DNA of 64,000 bases, from contig JARKIF010000001.1 in the NCBI GenBank assembly GCA_029378245.1, positions 868,001 through 932,000 of the forward strand, read 5' to 3'. The position numbers were made by a program, and so were the translations under genes. The notes under the pieces are model-generated. The model saw only the letters and a program-made list of their open reading frames with translations. It did no database searches and was not told where the DNA came from. Source of the DNA: Roridomyces roridus. Taxonomy: Eukaryota > Basidiomycota > Agaricomycetes > Agaricales > Mycenaceae. Below, piece after piece: positions 12,030 through 25,093 of the stretch (positions within the stretch are counted from its first letter, which is position 1; every line of letters begins with the position of its first letter).

Positions 12030-13186
12030 TTATGTACGGAATTGAATTTCTAAAGTAGGCACAGCAATACTTCCATGAAGCTCCTAGCGCAGAGAAGAAA
12101 GTATATGAAAATACGCAAAACTCAGAGTCCGAAGGCAATAGTCTCAGAACTGTATACATTACTTACAAGGCGTACAGCGCCGCCATCGCCCGCCCCTGCG
12201 GCGACGTAGATGGGAATAAAGTGGTCAGCTCGCGGGTGGCACTCGCGGAAACCGGGATGCTGGACGAGGTTTATCAGGGCGGTTTTACGAGCTGCATCCT
12301 AGAGAGTAGTCAGTACTGCCGCCGAAAAAAGGTGTAGGTGAACATTCATCCTCGACCTGCACCGCCTGTACAACCGCGCGATCGAATTCCATATGCACAG
12401 GTTTGGCGGTCTCTGGGGAAAAGCAGCCCAAGTCGTCAAGGTTATGCACCGTAAAACCGCCCGATAGGACGAGGATGCCTTCGTCCCTCAGCTTGGCCAC
12501 CGCCTTGCCCACGTTCCAGTTGATCTCGGGACTCAAGCTCGAGTCATTGAGACCTCCACAATTGGGATGTCTTTAAAGACCTTCCCGAACATAATGCGGA
12601 AGGGGATGAAGACGCCGTGATCCAGCCCCGGTCCACTGAATCCACGTCCGACGTCTTCGCCTCGGGCCTCGGTTTTGGGAGTGAGGCGCGCCCGTTGCCC
12701 GGAGGCTTCGTAAAGGTCTACGACGCGTTGGGCGAGGACAGTGTCGCCGCGGGATTCAAAGTCGATTTCGTAGAAGCTGGGCGCGATTTTGATGAAGTAA
12801 TCGTACAACAAGGGGTTGGTCTCACCGTAGTCGGTGACTGAAAGATTCGATTAGCAAGAGACGAAATTTGAAGAGATGAAAGGGCGCGCGCCTAGACGTT
12901 CCCCGTCCGTTTCCCAATGAGCACTGAACACGACGATACCTTTGGGCTGGTATTTCTTGAGGAGTGCCGGCCCAAAGTCCTTGAGAAATGTGGCCAAAGG
13001 CCCGCTCGCACCACCCCAGGACAGGATAGAGGCGGGGACATGTCCAGCCGAATCAGAGTCAGGACCCATCGTCATGGGCGCTCCGTGACCAAAGAAAAAG
13101 GCGGGGATCCTCTCGGGAGTGTCGGGAAGTTCGTCGAGAACCTTTCGCCATTCCTTTTGCATCGTCGGGAGGTCGAAAGTTGCCAT
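12030..13186 (-). pseudogene. DODA-like extradiol dioxygenase (LigB superfamily), one-base frameshift
   Basis: Exons read 13186-12898, 12837-12357, 12298-12167 and 12083-12030, separated by introns of 60, 58 and 83 nt (the last has donor GTAAGT). Key class III extradiol features are present: GHGAPM (His34), FSAHWE (His90), GLDHGVFIPF and HPRADHFIPIYVAAGAG near the C-terminus, which should supply the metal and catalytic histidines. Near 12545 the frame slips between PIVEVS and DSSLSPEINW. The four exons sum to 956 nt, so one missing base explains the whole defect (957 nt, 318 aa). This is either a recent pseudogene or a sequence error. Related enzymes cleave DOPA or other catechols. If the last donor is not used, translation would instead end at 12122. 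Confidence 0.8.
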
Positions 13187-13947
13187 GTTTCTCGTGGATG
13201 TGGGGTGAAGAAGATAGATTGGAAGTGAATTTTATACGACTACATACCCATAACCGTACGATACTTTGGTCCGTTGTGAGGCTTTGATCGGTGGATTCAT
13301 CTGCCGCGTGAGTATCAACGCCCTCCGACCGGTGAATGGGTACCAAGGCGGCGGAGGACGATTTATTGGCAGTAAAGCGGATCCTGATCTATAGGTTAGG
13401 GTTAATACTCAAGTGCCAGGTAATCAGAAGTCGGGGGAGGTGAGGAAATGAACAAGGCTAAGGTGCTAGAAGGACGGTCCTAGTGGCAGGGACTTTTCAA
13501 AATGAAACTTCGTTTTGCCCAGCCTAGGTAGTAGGTTCTTTTACCTTGGTTTTACCGATAGATAATTCGGCGGCCATGGGTCTGAGAGGCAATGGCAGAA
13601 AAGGGTGGCTCGACGAGCTCGCCGGGCCGCTCGGTACAGTACGCTCGCAGTACGCTCTTCGGGGCCAGTGATGATTCGATGCCTAGAGCAAAAGAGAGTA
13701 ACTTGAGGTAGAGAGACGTTGAGATGCATCTAGATGCATCTTGATCGACGTCCAGTTCGGTGCGAGCTCGTCGCCTCGGTGCGGATCGTCGGTACATTCT
13801 CCTGCGGCCAGGAATGCTTAGATTCCACTCCTTGAACGAAAGAGTGTGTGCCAGCCGGTTGAGGTAGAGGACAAGTTGCGAGTTGTGATCCGAAATCATC
13901 GATGTGATCAACGGCATCTCCTCGCCGGTCTCTTCGCTTTCACTTTC
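13187..13947. other. intergenic between two divergent genes
   Basis: This lies between the start of the dioxygenase-like gene (-) and the FRA10AC1-like gene (+) and probably holds both promoters. A 157-codon open frame on the minus strand (13552-14025) overlaps the FRA10AC1 exon and has no recognisable content. Confidence 0.4.
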
Positions 13948-14691
13948 ATGTCGCTCTACCCTCATCGCCCACCATCTCCACCAGCAGCCGGCAAATCCGA
14001 ATTCGAGATCCTCAAAGCGTCTCACAAGTCCGTCTCACCCTCCTCCTCCTCTTGAACTGGGTCCTCCAACAACTTTGAAACAAACTCAGATTCCTCCGTG
14101 AAGATGAGGACGACAAGGCTCCGGGCTCATCCTCCTGGGACGATCAACTCGCAACAAAGTACTACGATAGCCTCTTTCGCGAGTTTTCAGTCTGCGATTT
14201 GAAGCACTACAAGTCGGGAAACGTGCGTCTGCTGCATCCTCGCCGTCTCTCAACTTCTGACATTGACCATTTAGTTCGCACTACGCTGGCGCACGGAAGA
14301 AGAGGTGCTTGCCGGCGCTGGAGAGACTACATGTGGCAACACGCGGTGTGAGCACCATACCGCACCTCGGGGTCACAATCCACCACCACCTCCTCAGCTC
14401 ACGACGCTCGAGCTGCCCTTCACGTATACAGAGCATGGGGAGACAAAGTCGGCGCTCGTCAAGGCTGTCTTATGTGCCCGATGTCTGGGGAAGATGATGT
14501 GGAAGCGCAGGAAGGAGAAGGAGCGAGTCGCTGAGGAGGGGCCGAGTGCTGATGGAGGCGGTGGATCACGAAGGGCGGACGAAACGGGCGAAGGACGAGA
14601 AGATCGACATCGACGACGTAGCTCTCGTTCGCGCTCCCCACGTCGTCACAAGTCGGACCACAAACCGCGTCGGCGTTCCCCAGCTCACTAA
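13948..14691 (+). CDS. FRA10AC1: FRA10AC1-like nuclear protein
   Basis: Exons 13948-14027, 14090-14222 and 14275-14691 (introns 62 and 52 nt) give 209 residues. The core matches the Fra10Ac1 family: EILKASHKFLRED, then KYYDSLFREFSVCDLKHYKSG, then FALRWRTEEEVLAGAGETTCGN, the spaced C..C pair around CGNTRCEHH, the LPFTYTEHGE segment, and LCARCLGKMMWKRR. The C-terminus is an Arg/Ser-rich tail (RRRSSRSRSPRR) like those of splicing factors. The human relative is associated with the late spliceosome, so a nuclear mRNA-processing role is likely. It is one of the few single-copy genes in the region. The 3' end converges with a decayed B-family copy about 60 bp away. Confidence 0.85.
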
Positions 14692-14749
14692 ATTGTATTT
14701 TCAGACACATTGTATTGCGTATGTACCGAGCACTATGTACCATACGAAT

Positions 14750-16059
14750 CGTCTTTCATATAATTCTGGGAAACCGACCACATCCAATCTACCAGCCCTC
14801 GGCTGCTCTTCCGGAAGCTTCCAATCCGCAAACGCGAGAGGACCGTGGCGCTCTCGAAGGGCGGGATTCCGATTTGCGCTGCGAGATATTCGACCGCTTC
14901 AAATTCCCTCGAAGGACCAGAGTCTGAAGGTCGGGAAGCAACCTGCGCTGCTCGAGATACTGGAAAAGATACGTCCACTCCTCCGGATGCACGTGCCCGA
15001 CATCGAGGCGAACCATCACGGACAGCTGGCGACTGCAAATAGACCCACCAACCTCCGCGCCGCAATGCCTACGGTGCAAAAAGGCGGTGATGACAGCCGT
15101 CGGTGTCTTCGTACTCGACGTGCGTGATGAGGTGTTTCTGCAGGCAGGGTGCGAGTCTGTCTCGACCCGCCTGTAATCTCGAGCGACTGGAGTCTTGCGA
15201 CGATTGGGGCGACGTCGCCGTCGCCTTCACCAGGCACGCGAAGGGTGAGGTGAGAGCCTGGGGAGAGGAGGGGAAGTATCTCTCTGAGTTGAGACGTTCT
15301 AAAACTGGGGAAATCGTCTGGAGCTGTGACCAGGAGAGCTGGAGTTGTGGTGGGGAAGGCTCTGAGCGCAAAGTGAGGCCCAGATGCGTCGGGGCGGGTA
15401 ACGAAGCGTCCAGATTGGCGTCCGGCGCATCGGTGGGATAGGATGGGGCCCTGTGTCCACGGCGAGCGTCTGAGCAAGGGAAATGCGATACCAAGGGTGG
15501 CCAAACGTGCCAGGTCCTTGTAATCGAAGAATGTAATGTCCTTCCAGCGATGTGACACCGCGAAAAGCATGTCCAATAGCTGAGCTGGGACACCGCCGAA
15601 TGAATAGTGAGAGGAGCGTTGTGCACGCGCTCGAGCTGCGGAGGAACACGAAGCGTCCGCACCGGAGCAGAGTCCAAGTCGTATGGTCCACAACTCGGGG
15701 GTCATAACGACCGACCGCCATCGCCGACAGACTCGGGCAAGAGCTCAAGAGTCGTTGTGGGGAGAGTCGAAAGGGGCCCTGACGTTTGCAGAGAGACGGA
15801 AGATTTCCGACAACAGGGCGACACCACAGCGCCGTTCATTCGGATAAAGTCCTCGAGCGCGATGCGTTGCGTGACGAGGAACGCGAGCATCTTGGGCGCG
15901 GGCAAGGTCCGTCTGTGCTCTCTCGATGGCGGAAGAGATGGCAGCAACCTGCAGATTGAATGGTATATCGTTGCTCGAGACAAACCATCCGGATGGACTG
16001 CCAAGGTTGAGAGGTCGGAAGAGGTCGCAATGCGCGGAGCAAAACGAGTCGCAAGGCAT
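14750..16059 (-). pseudogene. family B F-box-like pseudogene, multiple frameshifts
   Basis: The ATG at 16059 opens the B signature (MPCDSFCSAHC, then AISSAIERAQTDLARAQDA), but the reading frame then breaks repeatedly. Downstream pieces in all three frames can be matched to intact B copies: LLDMLFAVSHRWKDI, then ILPLLSPGSHLTLRVPGEGDGD, then LPDLQTLVLRGNLKRSNISQ. The F-box itself is damaged (ALLSEIFRLSANVRAPFD). The likely 5'-UTR intron (about 16061-16107, donor GTGAGT) persists. It forms a divergent pair with the A copy starting at 16531. Confidence 0.85.
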
Positions 16060-16530
16060 CCTGCTGTCGATGAGACAGGTTCCCCGTGCATAAAAGGTGG
16101 GACTCACTGCCCCAAGTCCGAGTCGTACCCAACCAGATATTAACCAGCCCCACAAGTCACCACCGCCGACGTCAATGGCCAATAAATCGTGGAGAAGAGT
16201 TCATCTCGTCTCGAAAACAGCGGCTTTGTCGCGTGCGTCTTGGACGGGTCGTCGGGAATGCAGTAGATGCGTTAAGGAGGACCCCTTGGCGAACGTTTGA
16301 ACGTTCATGAACCTCGAATGGGCAGCAAAGTCGATTGAGCTGTTCTACATGGTAGTGTGAAGAAAGAGCACAGGACCAAAGGGACTCCAATTGTTCCATC
16401 ATCATCAACCTTTCTCCACATACAACGTTTCTGCTCGCTGAAAAGCTGCAATCCAACGTGTTTGAAGGACCCTATTATTGTGAGTCGCGTGTGTATGCCT
16501 CACTGAACTGTGCTTACTATGGCTCAGGAA

Positions 16531-17826
16531 ATGTCCGCCAAAGCAATCGAGTCGCAGATCGAACAAATCTCGGTCGAAATCGAGCGGCGGAAGGAGGCTT
16601 TCATGGCCGAGATGAGAAAACTGGAGAGCAGTAAAAGCCTTCTACTGCAGCAGTTGAATGCTGAACGCGACCCAATCGCGCGTCTGCCGCTCGAGATCGC
16701 ATCCGAGATTTTTCTCCACTGTCTCCCGCCCCGGTCCAAAGACTACCCTCTCTAGTACGCTCGGCCTCAAACTCACCTTGCTCCTTTGCTTCTTGTCAAC
16801 ATCTGTAATACATGGAACGATATCGCACTCTCCACCCTGCCCTATGGGCATCGATTGGTATCGGTTTTCCGCGTCCAACAGGATTCCAAGACCTCTTGGA
16901 GAGGTGGCTTCGACGCGCTGGTAGTCGTCGGCTGCAGATATCCATCAAAGGAGCTTGCGACTCGCTGGTGGCCTCCTCGATTCTCCAGCATTCGGCGCAG
17001 CTTCAAAGCTTGTGCATCTCCTTTGACGAGACAAATGCCGAAGAAGACGACGACGATGGATGTTATGAATTCCTCGGGGGAATTCTGCCCGAGATGGAGC
17101 TGCCCTCTCTCCAGGAGCTGGAGATTTTTGGCCAAGCGGTTGACATGCCTACCAACCTCCTCTGGCCTTCGGTCCATCGGCTTCTGCGCCTTTCGCTCAA
17201 TCTAACCGAGCTCAACATACAAAATATCAACTTCATGACGTATTTGGATGAGGAAATACCGCAAACATTCGTTCTTCCGCATCTGGGTCGCCTAACCCAT
17301 TTCCACGATTTCGAGGTTTTCAACCTTTCGGCCCCCAGACTAGAGACTCTCTACGTGTCAGCGTGGGCTCTCCGCGATCCCTCATCTCCTTCCTCTGTCA
17401 ATCATCTCCGCCTCTGTTGAAGCTCAAGTTTCGCAATGGTGCGGATCCCTTTGACTTGCACGAATCGATGTCTCTCATCCCAACCCTCACCCATTTGGAG
17501 TCTTTGTTTCTGGGCTGCGGGTGGGTGGCGGACTTGTTGAACTTCCTGGCGCAAAACCCACACATTACTCCCAACCTCCAAACATTTCAAATGGAGGAGA
17601 TTTACACCGACTACGACGACAACGGTCGGATCAACATCCTGCCGCCACTTGCGGGTATCCTTTCGGCGCGTGGCGGTCGCCTGCGAAAGGTTCGACTTAC
17701 GATGACGGCTGGATCTATAGTGGAGACTCCGCCAGACGATGTTGCCGCCTCCTTCGACAGTTTTTGGCTGACGGGGTGGATATACACTTTGGGCCCGTTG
17801 GAGGATCCAATATTCTCTCGCAGTAA
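16531..17826 (+). pseudogene. family A F-box-like pseudogene
   Basis: The start has the A-family coiled coil and F-box (RLPLEIASEIFLHCLPP). A stop (TAG) follows at about 16753 where the close paralogue at 26745 reads GAA. Further breaks are a one-base loss near 16832 (STPALW), a short deletion near 17375 and a shift near 17745, after which the family end (DGVDIHFGPVGGSNILSQ) is read in yet another frame. Nearly the whole copy aligns with the copy at 26745-28014, so the two are recent duplicates. The upstream intron is clear (16480-16527, GTGAGT...CTCAG, then GAAATG). Confidence 0.88.
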
Positions 17827-17878
17827 TTTGGTGCGTGGAGAACTCGCAGACGAGGAGGGGAGTGTGCGATGGCACTAG

Positions 17879-18448
17879 CGGTGGCGGGGTATACTACCGA
17901 TCCAAAGAGCGTATTTATACACGGGAATCCGACTTCGTTCCTAACTGCATTGCGCTATCCAGCTCATCAGGGTTTTGTCTTTGAACGGATCCCGGTCCAT
18001 GGAATCAAGACTCCAAGAATGTGTAGAGGTAACTGAACGTTCATCACAACACATAATATGAGTTCTATGGCTCTATGAGACGCGCCACTGCCAAGGAAAT
18101 CCTAATTCCGAGTCCTCCCAACTAGTTGCGACATGTACTAGAAGTTCTTCATTTCGAGTGCTGACGGCGAACAAGGCCTGAGAAGACCCCGTGTCAATCT
18201 CGTCTTGAGAACTGCGTCGTCGCCTGCGTCTTGGAGGGGCCATCGGGGGCTGCGGTAGACGTGTTACAGCAGCGGTGCGCCTAGAGTTGGCAGGAAAACC
18301 GATTAAGCGCCCGAGTACATGGTGGTGTGACGAAGAAACGGGCAGTGTCGTCATCGATCATCAACCTTCTACTAAGTTGCACCCACATACACGTTTGCCT
18401 CTCTGCTCTCTCTGTCCGACGCCAAAGGAACCTGCCACTGGGAGCCGC
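17879..18448. other. intergenic between two tandem A copies
   Basis: I see no gene here. It is the 3' flank of the 16531 copy and the upstream region of the 18513 copy. There is no trace of a B partner between them, so this A copy is unpaired. Confidence 0.4.
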
Positions 18449-18512
18449 GTACGCATGCCTCCCTGTTCACAAATACACTTTACTTATCCGGTACATACGC
18501 TCATGGCAGGAA

Positions 18513-19869
18513 ATGTCTGCCCAACTCGAGGCGCAGATCGAACAAATATCTCTCGAAATTGAGCGTCAGAAGGATGTGCTCCAGAAACTTGAGAGCGATA
18601 AAATCATTCTGCAACGCCAGCTGAACGCTGAACGCGATCCACTCGCGCGTCTGCCGCTCGAGATCTCATCCGAGATTTTTCTCCAATGTGTCCCACTGCG
18701 GCCTGAATTCCCTTCGGGACACTCCCAACCTCAACCCCATCTTGCCCCCCTGCTCCTCCTTAATGTATGCCACAGCTGGACCGACATTGCACTTTCCACC
18801 CCGGCCCTTTGGGCTTCGATTCGTGTCGGCTTTCCACATCCGTCAGCATTTGGACACCCTCCTGGAGATATGGCTTCGACGTGCCGGCAGCCATCCGCTG
18901 CAGATCTCCCTCAGAGGAGCGTTAGCTTCGCAGGTGACCTCTGCGGTTCTCGGCCATTCCCCCCAGCTCCAAAGCCTGCGCCTCTCGTTTGACGCGGACG
19001 ATTATGATGTCGAGGATCTCGGGGACCGGTCCTACGAGCTCCTCTGGTCCGTAATTGGACGCCGGATACGGGAGGAGTTGCCTTGCCTCCAAGCGCTGGA
19101 GATTTTTGGCCGAGTAGACTTCTGGCCAAGAAGCCTCATGTGGCTCCCGGTCCGTCGGCTTCTGGACCTTTCACCCAATCTCACTGTCCTGAACATACAG
19201 CGTGTCGTTTTTTCGAAAAACATCGACGAGGAATTCGAATTCCCCCGCACGCTCGTTCTCGCCCATCTGCGTCATTTAACTCATCTCGAAGAATTTGACA
19301 ACATGGACATTTCGGCCCCCGTACTAGAAACCCTCCATGCGCCAACGAAATCTCTCTTCACAGAGAGTTTCATCTCCTTCCTTCGCCAATCTCCGCCTCT
19401 GTGGAAGCTCAAGCTTTCCGGCGGTTGGGATGTTGGCAATTTGCACGACTCGTTGTCTCTCGTCCCAACCCTCACGCATTTGGAGTCCTCGTCTTCAAAC
19501 ACCCTTTTTGTGAAGGAGTTGCTCCACTTTCTGGCGCAGAACACACAGATTGTTCCGAAGCTTGCCACTTTGCAAATTGAGGACGTTTCCAATGATGACG
19601 ACAACAGTCCCATCGACATCCTGATGCCACTCGCCAGTATCCTATCGGCGCGTCGCGGTGGCCTGCAAAAAATTCGCCTTACGACGTCTTCATCAATCGC
19701 AATTCTACCAGAAAATCTTGCCATTCTTCGGCAATTTTCGGCCGACGGGCTGAATATCCACGTTGGGGTTTCTCAAGGGCCTAATATTCTCTCGTTCGCA
19801 GAAACACAGGTGAAGGATAAAGTGGACAAAGAGAATACAGAGGAATCGGACGGGGAAGACGGGACGTAG
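18513..19869 (+). pseudogene. family A F-box-like protein with one frameshift
   Basis: The coiled coil (QLEAQIEQISLEIERQKDVLQKLES), the F-box (RLPLEISSEIFLQCV) and LNVCHSWTDIALSTPALWASI are intact. At about 18850, in the FPHPSAF segment, the frame changes and continues with LLEIWLRRAGSHPLQISLRG through all repeats to a charged C-terminus ending EESDGEDGT. A single indel is therefore the only obvious lesion; either a sequence error or recent inactivation is possible. The 5'-UTR intron is predicted at 18449-18509 (GTACGC...GGCAG). Confidence 0.72.
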
Positions 19870-19943
19870 GGTGCCGTATGGAAAGTTAACGTTAAATAAC
19901 ATCACTGGGACGGCCCGGCGCGCCCTCGGCTTCGAATCACCGA

Positions 19944-19974
<31 letters not shown>

Positions 19975-20455
19975 GGGAGCGTTAAAACAAATCTCAGTCA
20001 GCAGAAGCATTCCAAGAAGTGTCCGCTAGGATTTCTAGATTTCTCTAGATGTTTGCCGGGAAAGAACGTCCAGGAGGAAATGCCGTTGCGCACAGTAGGA
20101 ACCAGTGTGGGACTCCAGCCGCTACAGGATTAACCTATTCCACTTCTATAATCACCGATCTTTACGACTTGACCGCTCTCTTCCCGAGTCACTATCTCTT
20201 CCCGAGTCACTGGTGCCGGAATGACTCACACCCGACCAAGTCAACTGACCTCGTGCCTTGCCCGCCAGCGCGATCCTCTGTTCCGCAGCCGAGCACCTTG
20301 GTTTTGTCCCTGCGAAAATGAAGACCAGCGGACTACGGAATGGATCAAGGACTGCATGAGAAGGAGCCCTGCGGCGCGCGCATTGACGATCTGGAGGCTC
20401 GATGGAGATGACTGCAATCAAACCCAAGAAAAAAATTGACACCGTCTCTCGTTTC
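19870..20455. repeat. intergenic region with a 29-nt poly-T tract
   Basis: This is downstream of an A copy. An uninterrupted T run spans 19946-19974. Around 20178-20211 a ~17-bp unit (CTCTTCCCGAGTCACT) occurs twice in tandem. I see no gene. The T run could be the reverse-oriented tail of a retroposed sequence, but I cannot identify its body. Confidence 0.45.
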
Positions 20456-20636
20456 CAGCTAACTGCAAAATTTTGGAGCGCTCAAAGAAAAAGTTTACAG
20501 GCAATAGATGACGCCGAGCTTCCTAATGAGGTCTGCGCTCCACAATCGCAACCACTGAGGGTTGCGGGCCCGGGAGAGCTGTCAAACTGTGATTGAAGTA
20601 TTTCTGGGAGCGCTCCAGAATTTTGCAGTTGGCTGT
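20456..20636. mobile_element. short MITE-like TIR element (~180 bp)
   Basis: The first 35 bases (centred on AACTGCAAAATTTTGGAGCG) are repeated inverted at 20601-20636 with a few mismatches. The interior has a small hairpin (CGCAACC...GGTTGCG). It is too short to code. I could not establish a target-site duplication. Confidence 0.6.
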
Positions 20637-21277
20637 CTTAATAGTAAAATACTACTCATTGATTCGCAGGCCGGCCCTTTGCGCCTTATAGGATAGCACA
20701 TGCCATACACTTTCTGCTACTCAGCAGCACTAGTATTAAATCCATGTCGACCAGGGTTGACAATATGGCGCGCGCGCAAATCCGCAGCGATCCAACAGCG
20801 ATCTGCTCTGTTGCGAGTGATATCGCCGGTCGTGACGGGTACAATTGCAACTCTCAGACTGGTGCCTTCAACGCCTTTGGTGCAAGATCCAGGAAAACGA
20901 GACGGGAGTATGGAAGACGAGAAAGCAGAAATGTGTTGGAGTATACTCATTTCGTTGCGCTACTGGATCACCGTGCCGGGGGAGTATATTCCTGTCTTGG
21001 TCGAACCACGCGGCTTGTCAATCCTTCTCAATTGCGGCCTTCCGAGTCCATCGGTCACTTACGGCTCGGGGAAGCCTTCCACAATACACCCAGAACGTTC
21101 TGACGACATTTTCCCTCAAGCGCGGCTAGAAAGTCTCCCACAACGTCCAAATCCTATTGAATCCCCCCATCTTCGATGCATCATTTTGATATTCGGGAGT
21201 TCGTCAACGGTCAACCCTTGGAGCCCCGGGACGCCAGACCTAATAGTAGAGGTCCAGCGCTTACGCCGCAGCACAAC
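20637..21277. other. intergenic, no recognisable gene
   Basis: A 196-codon open frame (20700-21290, +) exists but shows no domain. The right end is the promoter of the carboxypeptidase gene. Confidence 0.4.
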
Positions 21278-21284
21278 TATAAAA
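21278..21284 (+). promoter_or_regulatory. TATA box of the carboxypeptidase gene
   Basis: TATAAAA lies 65 bp upstream of the chosen ATG at 21349, a suitable distance for a core promoter with a short leader. Confidence 0.55.
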
Positions 21285-21348
21285 TGGTAGTGCAAATCTG
21301 CTCTCGGTTGTGTGTCTCGTCGCCCTCGTCCTCTCCTCGACAGGCAGC

Positions 21349-23121
21349 ATGCACTTTACCGCATTTTTATTGCCGGCACTGCTCGGGGCGTCTTCTGTCC
21401 TTGCCGTCGAAAACCCTCACAAACGCGTCGCGACTCTCAAGAGCAGAGCGCCCAAGCCCGCCCCCAAGCCGGCACCCCCAACGAAGCGTGCTGTGAGCGA
21501 GGGATCGCAGTTCCTGAACTCGAACAGCAAGAGTGAGTGTATCCGTTACTCTTTGAGCACGACTCACTGACCCTCTTGCAGAGTTCGTCGTCAACGGGAC
21601 CGGCGTGCCAGAGGTCAACTTTGACCTGGGCGAGTCGTACGCAGGGCGGCTACCCATCACGAGTCCCAATGCCACCAACGCCAGCGCCAACGAGCTCTTC
21701 TTCTGGTTCTTCCCGTCGGCCAACGAGCTCGCCAAAAGAGAGATCGTCATCTGGCTCAACGGCGGGCCGGGATGCAGCTCCATGGACGGGTTATTCCAGG
21801 AGAACGGGCCGTTTCTGTGGCAGTCGGGCACCTTCGCGCCCCAGCCGAATCCCTTTTCCTGGACGAACCTGACCAACATGGTGTGGATCGATCAGCCTGT
21901 AGGCACGGGTCTGTCGCTCGCGGCTCCGGGGGTGCCGGCCACGATCAAGGATGAGACCAACGTCGCAGCGGACTTTGCTGGGTTCTGGAAGAATTTCATC
22001 GAGACCTTCGAGATGCAGGGATTCGATGTCTACTTTACCGGAGAGTCGTATGCCGGACAATGTAAGTTCTTTGTCAGGTTCAGAGCAAACGGCACCGAAT
22101 TTAATTGCAAACGCCAGATATCCCCTACATCTCCAGCCACTTCCTCGACCAGAATGACACGACCTTCTTCAACGTCAAGGGGATCCAGATCAACGATCCC
22201 TCCATCGGTTCGAGCGACGCCCTGCAAGAGGCTCCCGCGGTGTCGTTCCTCAACCACTACAACAACGTGATGAACCTAAACGACTCGTTCGTCGCGGCCA
22301 TCAACGAGCGCGCCGAGGCCTGCGGGTACAACGCCTTCATGGACCTAGCGCTCACCTTCCCGCCCGCCGGCAAGTTCCCCTCGCCCTTATCCTTGGCCAC
22401 AGGCAACGTGACGGACAATGACTGCGATGTCCTCGATGACATCTTCTTTGCCGCGGTGTACGTCAACCCGTGCTTCAACTTTTACCACATCACCGACTAC
22501 TGCCCCTTCCTGACGGACGAACTCGGCTTCCCCAGCCAGGGTGACGGGCCCAACAACTACTTCAACCGCACCGACGTGCAAACGGCTCTCAACGTGCACC
22601 CGCACGTCGACTACGCCATCTGCGGTGACGAAACCCTCGGTCTGGAACACTCCCTGCCGTCCTCCTTTACCGTTCTCGCGGGCGTCGTCGAGCGCACCAA
22701 CAACGTCCTCGTCGGCAACGGCAACCTGGACTTCCTCATCCTGACCAACGGCACCCTGGCCACGCTCAACAACATGACCTGGAACGGCGCGCAGGGCTTC
22801 TCGACGAGCCCGTTCACAGACAAGTTCTTCGTTCCGTACAATCCCACCATCGGCCCCGCCCTCAACGAGACGCTCACCCAGAGCAACATCCCCACTCTCA
22901 ACGCCGGCCTCGTCGCCGGCGGTGGGTTCTATGGCACCACGCACACGGAGCGCGGGCTGACGTTTGTCACGGTCGATCACGCCGGTCATGAGATCCCGCA
23001 GTATGTTCCTGGCGCTGGGTACAGACAGCTCGAGTTCTTGCTGGGACGGATCAAGAGTCTGACTGAGCAGGGAGATTTCACCACCCAAAGTGGTAATTTC
23101 ACGGGTACTATGCCGTTGTGA
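21349..23121 (+). CDS. secreted serine carboxypeptidase (peptidase S10)
   Basis: Exons 21349-21532, 21582-22061 and 22118-23121 (introns 49 and 56 nt, donors GTGAGT and GTAAGT) encode 555 residues. The ATG at 21349 starts a clean signal peptide ([19 protein letters not shown]), preferred over an in-frame ATG 13 codons upstream. A basic/Pro-rich stretch with KR follows and may be a propeptide. Hallmarks of S10 are [15 protein letters not shown] (oxyanion loop, ~119), GESYAGQY with nucleophile Ser217, GNGNLDFLI with Asp426, and DHAGHEIPQ with His512. Several NxT/NxS sites suggest glycosylation in the secretory pathway. It should remove C-terminal residues from peptides, for nutrition or protein turnover. 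Confidence 0.93.
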
Positions 23122-23468
23122 GAAGTTGTATCATTATAAGTAAAAGATAGTTGGAATTAGTGCGACTCGGAATATCAACTGTGTGAAAGTCGAATACCTC
23201 CAAAAGGGAGCAGGGGTTGTGCCATACAACGCACGGACGGCATTAGGCTTGACAGTCAAGTCGTTGTTGGGTCCCGGAGCCATACATAGTAGAGGCAAAA
23301 TTACACAGATGCGCCGAGCTCGGACGTTGAGCGAGACTTGATTCGGTGATATCCAGTCTTCAGAGCAAACCGCGCAAAAAGAGCAAGAGTAAGTTGAACC
23401 CTCAGACTGCGCGCGGCGTTGATTGTCGGATTGGGACTGTAGACACTCGATTATGTATTTACCGTGTT
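23122..23468. other. 3' flank of the carboxypeptidase gene
   Basis: No gene is seen. The TGTT at 23465-23468 is the likely left target duplication of the adjacent TIR element. Confidence 0.4.
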
Positions 23469-25068
<1,600 letters not shown>

Positions 25069-25093
25069 TGTTCCTATATAAGTACAGGTGGGT

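Noticed and set aside
12120..12172. Dioxygenase ending at 12122 by reading through GTAAGT
   Set aside because: Splicing at this consensus donor gives an 83-nt intron and a total exon length consistent with a single missing base; kept as an alternative only.
19921..19980. SINE with a B box beside the poly-T tract
   Set aside because: A GATTCGAAGCC-like string is present but on the wrong side of the tract, with no A box or body.
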